Position numbers and translations under genes: made by a program. Source: DATKMG01 sp035541995 (GTDB taxonomy: Bacteria; Acidobacteriota; Terriglobia; Versatilivoradales; Versatilivoraceae). From it: 9,300 nucleotides of DNA. Numbering within the stretch: position 1 is the stretch's first letter; each line of letters starts with the position of its first letter. A model generated the notes under the pieces. It was not told the origin of the DNA. It searched no databases and was given only the letters and a program-made list of their open reading frames with translations. Location of the stretch: contig DATKMG010000069.1 in assembly GCA_035541995.1 (NCBI GenBank), positions 1 to 9,300 on the forward strand. Direction: 5' to 3'. Of this stretch, positions 4,553 to 9,300 are shown piece after piece.

Positions 4553-5410
4553 TTAAGCCCGCATTGAAGCATCACCAGGCTTCTGTCCTACCCCCATTAT
4601 CATATGTGCAAATGCCCGAACCGGCAAATGTTGGAGGAACCATCTGGTTAATTTGTATGATATCGTACCTGGTCGTAGAGCAAACAAAGTAGGAGCAGCC
4701 CGTAGTCGCTGCAAAATGAGAGATATAGTTATAGGATGTGTTTCAAGGACCTTAAAACCACCGATTGCGAGTTCACGTGACAATTCCGGGGTAGTAAGCC
4801 TCCATTGGAAAAAACGAACGACATTTGGGCCGATGCTGTCGTTTTTTTTGAGAGCAGTTGCGAGAAACTGATCCCAGCTCCCCCATCTTGAAAAACCACA
4901 AAGAATGTGACGGAGATTATGATATGGTACGCTTAGGAAGAGATATCCACCCGGTCTGAGGACACGGAAGCTCTCAACAATACAAGGTTGCAGACCCTCT
5001 TCAAAGTGCTCGAAGACTCCCCAAGCAAAGGCGGCATCGAAGTAATTGTCCGGAAACTCCAGATTTCGGACATCCCCATGCGCGAACTTAAGATTGGGGA
5101 ACTTCGAGCGTAGTAACTCGATGGTCGACTTGCTTATATCGACGCCATACACTTCAAAACCTTCCTTCGTAAGAAAAGCTGTCCATTGCCCCAAACCACA
5201 TCCTGCGTCAAGTAAACGAGACCTTTTGGGCAACGTTTCCAAATAGGGCTTCATGATGGAGTATTCTTCTTCGTTGGCAACGCCACAATATGCAATAACA
5301 GAATTCTGGTTGGCGTCATGTAACCATTGGTTGGACCAATAATTTTCGATAAATTCGATTCCGCTTATACAATCTTCTTTTTTATCTATTAGTATGTAGT
5401 CCTTTCTCAC
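4553..5410 (-). CDS. Class I SAM-dependent methyltransferase (Methyltransf_11 type)
   Basis: This 285-residue cytoplasmic protein has a Rossmann methyltransferase core: motif I LLDAGCGLGQW (residues 66-76), the acidic SAM-ribose residue in YGVDIS (D91), motif II region GDVRNLEFPDNYFDAAFAWG (112-131), and the post-II segment LRPGGYLFLSVPY (151-163). The C-terminal 100 residues form a variable substrate region. In polysaccharide loci such enzymes methylate sugars or glycan termini; the substrate is unknown. The start is GTG at 5410, overlapping the TGA of the upstream glycosyltransferase by four bases (GTGA), with GAGGAG about eight bases upstream. Both features argue for co-translation. It is the last gene of the minus-strand run seen here. 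Confidence 0.85.
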   Translation of the reverse strand: MRKDYILIDKKEDCISGIEFIENYWSNQWLHDANQNSVIAYCGVANEEEYSIMKPYLETLPKRSRLLDAGCGLGQWTAFLTKEGFEVYGVDISKSTIELLRSKFPNLKFAHGDVRNLEFPDNYFDAAFAWGVFEHFEEGLQPCIVESFRVLRPGGYLFLSVPYHNLRHILCGFSRWGSWDQFLATALKKNDSIGPNVVRFFQWRLTTPELSRELAIGGFKVLETHPITISLILQRLRAAPTLFALRPGTISYKLTRWFLQHLPVRAFAHMIMGVGQKPGDASMRA

Positions 5411-6618
5411 AACGAAAACTCCTCAGAGATATTATGAGATGATTTTCTCGCTGTAGAGCTGACTAGGTCCTCATAGAACTTAACAACTCCTTCCCAAACC
5501 ATATCTGATCGGAATAGGGCGACACATCTCCGTCTTGCGTTTTCGCCAAGTACATGAACTCGATTTGCGTTTTCCATAAGTCCTGACACCGCTGCGACAA
5601 TCGAACCAGAATCTCTTGGGGCAATCAGGAGCCCCGTTTCGTCATGAACGACTGTCTCGACCGCTCCCAGTGAGTTGCTGACTATAGCAGGAACTCCCAT
5701 AGCCGCGGCTTCGATCACGACATTCCCGAACCCCTCCCCATGAGTAGGGAAAACGAGGCAATCCATCATTGAGTAAGCCGGTCGGGGATCGTCCAAGAAG
5801 CCTAAGAAGTGGCACCTTTGGTCGGCTTGCATCGACTTGATGACTGAAGTTACCGTATTATCCATTTCCGGCGGAGCCGCGACAACCAGATGAATACGTT
5901 CATGTTTGAGGCGAAGGATCTTCCAAGCTTCTCCCAACTCGAAAATTCCCTTACCTGGCACCAATCTACCTACGAAGCCTAAGACGAAGCTACTCAGTTC
6001 GATTCCGAGATTTGCCCGCAGTCTGGAGGACTCGTCATCTGAAATGTTGGTCCTCTTGTAGTAATCACAATCGACACCGTTCGCCGAACCGTTCGCAATT
6101 ACTGTACATTTGCTGTCTGGGCAGATTCTCTTTGATACGAAGTACTGGCGGTTCGATTGACTAAGAAGAATTACTTTGGTACTGAGCCAACAAATATACC
6201 TCTCAATCCGCGTAAAGTATGCCTGATTATCAGCATGGAGACCCGAACTCGTAATACCAAAGCAAGAGTAGACAACACTAGGGACGCGAGCCAGCTTCGC
6301 GGCAATCGCGGTCAGGAAAGCTCCCTTCTTGGTATGGCCATTGACGATATCGTATCTGTTCTCGCGCATGAGCCGAAGAAGATGAACGAGTGCTCGCAGG
6401 TCTTGCCATGCAGACGGTCGTTGTTCGATTTGCAGGGGGAATAATTTTACACCCTCCCGTTTTGATGCAAGCCAAGCACGGGGGTCATCCTCGCTGACCA
6501 CGTCAATCGTCATGCCTTGCCTTCGAAGGTAGCCGAGCTGTCCTCGAAGGGTGTGCCCTAATGTGAACCATCGAGGTAGAACGTATAGGAGTTTAGGCTG
6601 AGCCACGTTGGCGACCAT
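5407..6618 (-). CDS. GT4-family glycosyltransferase
   Basis: This 403-residue GT-B fold glycosyltransferase has an N-terminal acceptor domain with KLLYVLPRW at the first strand, the DIVNGHTKKG segment (90-99) and VYSCFGITS. Its C-terminal nucleotide-sugar domain starts near residue 205 with GFVGRLVPGKGI (214-225; R218 and K223 are the usual phosphate-binding pair). The E-x7-E motif EGFGNVVIE (E295, E303) is followed by AAAMGVPAIVSNSLGAVETV and GLL. These place it in the retaining GT4 group, which transfers a sugar from a nucleotide donor to a lipid-linked acceptor at the inner membrane. Donor and linkage cannot be read from sequence. The ATG start has AGGA directly adjacent, so spacing is poor; GTG at 6606 is an alternative that loses four residues. 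The gene overlaps the downstream methyltransferase by GTGA. Confidence 0.9.
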   Translation of the reverse strand: MVANVAQPKLLYVLPRWFTLGHTLRGQLGYLRRQGMTIDVVSEDDPRAWLASKREGVKLFPLQIEQRPSAWQDLRALVHLLRLMRENRYDIVNGHTKKGAFLTAIAAKLARVPSVVYSCFGITSSGLHADNQAYFTRIERYICWLSTKVILLSQSNRQYFVSKRICPDSKCTVIANGSANGVDCDYYKRTNISDDESSRLRANLGIELSSFVLGFVGRLVPGKGIFELGEAWKILRLKHERIHLVVAAPPEMDNTVTSVIKSMQADQRCHFLGFLDDPRPAYSMMDCLVFPTHGEGFGNVVIEAAAMGVPAIVSNSLGAVETVVHDETGLLIAPRDSGSIVAAVSGLMENANRVHVLGENARRRCVALFRSDMVWEGVVKFYEDLVSSTARKSSHNISEEFSL

Positions 6619-6746
6619 TCCTGGATGATTCTGTTAGCAAGTTTCTAGTGGCAAAGCTAGAGGGCAATTACTGCAATTCCTCTCCAAGTTCGCCTAGAGG
6701 ATTTATGAGCTTCCAGATCCGACATCATTTGCGATAACAGCGAATC

Positions 6747-8237
6747 TTAAATAATTGTGTCTTCATTTGCCCTGCGAATTCTCATTGCAAGGACCAATGC
6801 TACTTCTAGCCAAAAAATGAATGGCAGCGGGTGAAGGAGATACATACTGGCAGTAATGTTGTTTAGGACGAAGCCAATCACTCCGGCCAGACAAGCTACA
6901 GCCCAAACCTGTTTGGACTCTTCAAGTCGAAACGCACCTCTCATACATGAAGAGATGGCGATTCCAATCAAGATGAGAAAGGCAAGACCACCCAAGAAGC
7001 CAGTCTCTAACAGAACCTTCAGGTAATGGCTGTCGGCTGCTACGAGCAAATGTTCGTGGCCGGCGTATTGGGATTCGACATTAGCAATGTGAAACGTCCC
7101 AGGACCATAGCCTAACAACCAACGGGGGCCGTCCAACTTTTCCCACACTGCCCTAGCTAATGCAAAGCGGTAGTACTCGGATGAAGCCTCATCCGCCTTA
7201 GTGCCCTCGACCTTTCCAAATGGGTTCAACTCATTTGAGGAATTCAGGCTCCCTCTAAACAAAAGTAGCCCGCTTGTGGCGAGGACCAAACCGAGCGTCA
7301 AAGCAAAAGCTAGAATGACCTTGCGATGGAAGGCGTTTCTTGCCCACCAGATGGAAAAAACCGACAATTCGATAAACAGTATCAGCCACGGAAAGCGGCT
7401 CAGTGTCAGAAAAAGTGACAAGGCCATGAAGAATAAAAGTAATGACAAGACAATTTTCTTTGTGATCCTCTTACATAGAAGCCACTCAGCCAGTGCAATC
7501 GGGAAGACAAGATCCAGAAAGCATCCCAACGCAATTGGATGAAAGAAGGTAGATCGCACTCGCAAAAGCCCCATCCGGAAGGAAGGTTCTTCCTCCGGAT
7601 ATACGGAGGCAATCAGAGAAAAATGCGTCGCCTCTTCGAAAAAGGCAATCATGCAAACGGCAAAGGCTGTCCAGAGAAGTACTCTTTTGGAAAGCTTCCA
7701 AAACCCTGGCTGCTGACAACATTGATACGACAGAATAAAAAATGCCAAGTGGGTTAGAGGGTTGTTAACCGTGGAGAGAATACTTCGAACGGGGTCAATT
7801 GAAAGTAACGTGCTGATCAATGCCGCAAATAGACTAAAGAGAAAAGGGCCTTTCAAAGGGAGTCTTGATAGGGCATACGATACTCTCCGGCGAACGATGA
7901 TCCTAAACAAAAGGCCCAGAAGAAAGCATAAGAGGAGCACTCTTACAGGCCCGACTAGCGGAAATGATCCTAATTTGATTCCCCATTCGGTAGGGATAAA
8001 TGTGCTGAAGATAATGGCGAAGAGCATCATTTTTGCTGGGGCGACATAAGTGAGGAAAGTGAGAAACAACATTAGAGCCCCGCCTAAGACCACCAGAAGA
8101 TTTTGAGTTTCTAAGACAAGTAGAAGACATCCCGCGATAAACAAAGCTCCTAGCCAGAATAACCATTGCTTCCGGCTCACGATAGGTTGATTTGGGTCGG
8201 CCCTTTCTGGAGAGAACATGCTGATAGGTTTATTCAT
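6747..8237 (-). CDS. O-antigen polymerase/ligase-like membrane protein (Wzy/WaaL family)
   Basis: This 496-residue polytopic membrane protein has about 11-13 hydrophobic segments (for example 26-42, 45-64, 97-114, 131-147, 186-201, 234-251, 262-279, 284-298, 307-325, 413-430, 447-462, 466-486). The features that identify the family are RVRSTFFHPIALGCFL (226-241) and, after the large periplasmic loop (about 326-410), LGYGPGTFH (375-383) and ADSHYLKVLLETGFLGGL (401-418), the conserved His/Glu region of the Wzy_C/O-antigen ligase domain. It would polymerise repeat units or ligate glycan to its acceptor on the periplasmic side; which of the two cannot be decided. The Shine-Dalgarno is weak. No alternative start exists upstream in frame, because a TAG occurs 48 bases before. 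A spacer frame ends in ATGA at this start, so it may be translationally coupled. Confidence 0.85.
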   Translation of the reverse strand: MNKPISMFSPERADPNQPIVSRKQWLFWLGALFIAGCLLLVLETQNLLVVLGGALMLFLTFLTYVAPAKMMLFAIIFSTFIPTEWGIKLGSFPLVGPVRVLLLCFLLGLLFRIIVRRRVSYALSRLPLKGPFLFSLFAALISTLLSIDPVRSILSTVNNPLTHLAFFILSYQCCQQPGFWKLSKRVLLWTAFAVCMIAFFEEATHFSLIASVYPEEEPSFRMGLLRVRSTFFHPIALGCFLDLVFPIALAEWLLCKRITKKIVLSLLLFFMALSLFLTLSRFPWLILFIELSVFSIWWARNAFHRKVILAFALTLGLVLATSGLLLFRGSLNSSNELNPFGKVEGTKADEASSEYYRFALARAVWEKLDGPRWLLGYGPGTFHIANVESQYAGHEHLLVAADSHYLKVLLETGFLGGLAFLILIGIAISSCMRGAFRLEESKQVWAVACLAGVIGFVLNNITASMYLLHPLPFIFWLEVALVLAMRIRRANEDTII

Positions 8238-8274
8238 TCGGCGATTATCTCTAGAGGCCCGTACGTTAAACGGA

Positions 8275-8293
8275 GGAATCCTCTATGGATTCC
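8275..8293 (-). other. Stem-loop in the flippase-polymerase spacer
   Basis: On the + strand GGAATCC (8275-8281), loop TCTAT, GGATTCC (8287-8293) gives a 7-bp perfect stem. It lies about 40 bases upstream of the polymerase start on the transcribed minus strand. No T-run follows in the direction of transcription, so it would not be an intrinsic terminator. It could affect translation or mRNA stability. Confidence 0.35.
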
Positions 8294-8317
8294 ATTCACT
8301 ATTTTCCGACTCTCAAA

Positions 8318-8389
8318 TCACTTTCCTGGTTCAATTTTCTGCCGTCTTCGAACAAATTCAGATCCATCGATATTCAAATCATTGGACAT
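8318..8389 (-). pseudogene. Possible broken small gene in flippase-polymerase spacer
   Basis: An ATG at 8389, with AGGA about seven bases upstream, opens a 23-residue reading frame (MSNDLNIDGSEFVRRRQKIE, then PGK) ending in TGA at 8318-8320. The same frame then stays open to a second TGA that overlaps the polymerase ATG as ATGA. The two halves together would be a 50-residue product with one internal TGA. I do not recognise it. It may be a gene remnant, a chance frame, or a real leader peptide; evidence is the overlap, the start context and the open frame only. Confidence 0.2.
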
Positions 8390-8443
8390 AGGGCGTCCTA
8401 GCCTTGTCGTCGTCTCGATTCGCGCCAATGGAGTAGCCGGTAG

Positions 8444-9300
8444 CTAAAAACGACTGGAACCGCCAAGAATTGCCGCCCAACTCGATCGTATGCCTGCAGC
8501 CACCTGCAGTGCCTTAGTACGGACGTTTACCAAAATAAAAGACTTTTCTTCTTGGTCTATAAGATGACGCCAAGCCACCCAGGAGAATGCTACCAATAAG
8601 GCGACCATGAGAATCAGACGATGATACAAGTTTGGGATTAGAACGAGGCAACTGAGGACGCCCAATGCACAACCCATTGACAATAGCGTTTGGACCTTCT
8701 TGATGCGGGCTGTGGCAAGGAGGCTCCAGGCCTTGTGAAAGAGAATAAGGCCATCAATCAAGACCCTCAGAAGCCAAGCGAACGCTGCGCCGACAATTCC
8801 GAATCTATGAACCAAGCCCCAGACTGTCAAAGCATAAATGGGCAATTCAATCAAATGTAGCTTGGCTGTAAAGTTCGGGCGCCCCGCACCTTGGACAAGT
8901 GAAAAAGGGACAAGGCTCAGACTGCTGATGAGAACACCTATTGCGAGTAACTGCAAGACCAGGGTGCTGTTTTGCGCAAAATCAACACCCAGCCACCAAT
9001 TCAGTATTTCACGGGCAGCCCCCACGATCAGCAATACTAGGGGAAATAAAAGCAACAGAATGTGCTTGGTCCCCTTCACAAACATGGTCTCAGTCCGATG
9101 CCGGTCAACGTCATAGCTCGCAGAAAAGGCCGGAAAGAGTACCTTTATCAAAGCACTAGGTACATTGAAAAGCTTGTTAACAATCTCAAACGGAGTAGCG
9201 TAATAGGCCACTGCGTTCATTGATGCCACAGCTCCAATCAGCCACCGATCCAAATTCACCATCATCGGGCTGATGATGTTGGAGACTGTCATCCAACCGC
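8444..9300 (-). CDS. Wzx-type oligosaccharide flippase, C-terminal part (5' end beyond window)
   Basis: The reading frame stays open to the right edge, so the true start lies outside. The in-frame ATG at 9292 is internal to the protein, which would be expected to have about 400-500 residues in this family. The visible 285 or so residues hold about seven or eight membrane segments. They carry motifs of polysaccharide-biosynthesis MATE/MVF-superfamily flippases: VNLDRWLIGAVASMNAVAYY, VLFPAFSASY, and LVPFSLVQGAGRPNFTAKLH, followed by LIELPIY. The protein would flip undecaprenyl-linked oligosaccharide from the cytoplasmic to the periplasmic leaflet. It is transcribed toward the polymerase gene, with a 206-bp spacer that is longer than the other junctions of the locus. 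It ends in TAG at 8444-8446. Confidence 0.85.
   Translation of the reverse strand, partial: GWMTVSNIISPMMVNLDRWLIGAVASMNAVAYYATPFEIVNKLFNVPSALIKVLFPAFSASYDVDRHRTETMFVKGTKHILLLLFPLVLLIVGAAREILNWWLGVDFAQNSTLVLQLLAIGVLISSLSLVPFSLVQGAGRPNFTAKLHLIELPIYALTVWGLVHRFGIVGAAFAWLLRVLIDGLILFHKAWSLLATARIKKVQTLLSMGCALGVLSCLVLIPNLYHRLILMVALLVAFSWVAWRHLIDQEEKSFILVNVRTKALQVAAGIRSSWAAILGGSSRF

Noticed and set aside
6657..6728. A 23-residue minus-strand ORF between the polymerase and the glycosyltransferase
   Set aside because: There is no ribosome binding site, no overlap with either neighbour and no recognisable domain. Its equal length to the ORF at 8318-8389 is probably coincidence, as the sequences do not align.
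1..9300. tRNA, rRNA, transposase, or phage genes
   Set aside because: No cloverleaf, rRNA segment, transposase motif, or terminal inverted repeat was recognised on either strand by eye.

Overview
This window has two parts. The left part (1-2354) is a repeat-rich accessory segment on the + strand with two small toxin-antitoxin (TA) operons. The right part (about 2354-9300) is one end of an exopolysaccharide/O-antigen-type biosynthesis locus. The organism looks like an uncultured environmental bacterium of moderate GC. The intergenic DNA is packed with short-period repeats that, on the minus strand, read like the 'NHRDTKAQR', 'DANKRE', 'SKFKVQ' and 'PPFSKGG' spurious peptides seen in many Planctomycetes/Verrucomicrobia/Omnitrophota, deltaproteobacterial and cyanobacterial genomes. 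That habit, the DUF433/DUF5615 TA pair and a sigma-54-like promoter on a secreted beta-helix gene fit a PVC-group or related Gram-negative bacterium. The phylum cannot be fixed from this window.

Layout. 1-303: short tandem arrays (heptamer, decamer, octamer units) and one 52-bp hairpin-bearing repeat. 305-967: TA operon 1, with an extended -10 promoter, a DUF433 antitoxin and a DUF5615 PIN-like toxin overlapping by ATGA. 968-1500: a second repeat mosaic. 1503-2081: TA operon 2, with a small acidic antitoxin and a RelE/ParE-type toxin overlapping by GTGA. 2082-2354: a third repeat mosaic that shares a 75/78 segment with the second and ends in ten in-register heptamers. 2354-2369: a near-consensus sigma-54 promoter touching the last heptamer, followed by a roughly 170-nt leader with a stem-loop. 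2554-4272: a secreted right-handed beta-helix protein. 4273-4552: convergent intergenic region with a 14-bp perfect palindrome and two small hairpins. 4553-9300, minus strand, transcribed right to left: Wzx-type flippase (5' end outside the window), Wzy/WaaL-type O-antigen polymerase/ligase, GT4 glycosyltransferase, and SAM-dependent methyltransferase.

How it works together. The glycosyltransferase and methyltransferase would build and decorate a lipid-linked oligosaccharide at the cytoplasmic face. The flippase would move it across the inner membrane, and the Wzy-like protein would polymerise or ligate it in the periplasm. The exported beta-helix protein is a plausible lyase, epimerase or binding protein acting on the finished polymer; that role is inferred from fold and neighbourhood only. 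The TA operons are probably autonomous passengers.

The most unusual feature is the non-coding DNA of the left part. Nearly all of it resolves into tandem units of 7, 8 or 10 bp, pyrimidine-rich on the + strand and all in the same orientation. These arrays surround both TA operons, abut promoters, and probably encode the tail of one toxin.
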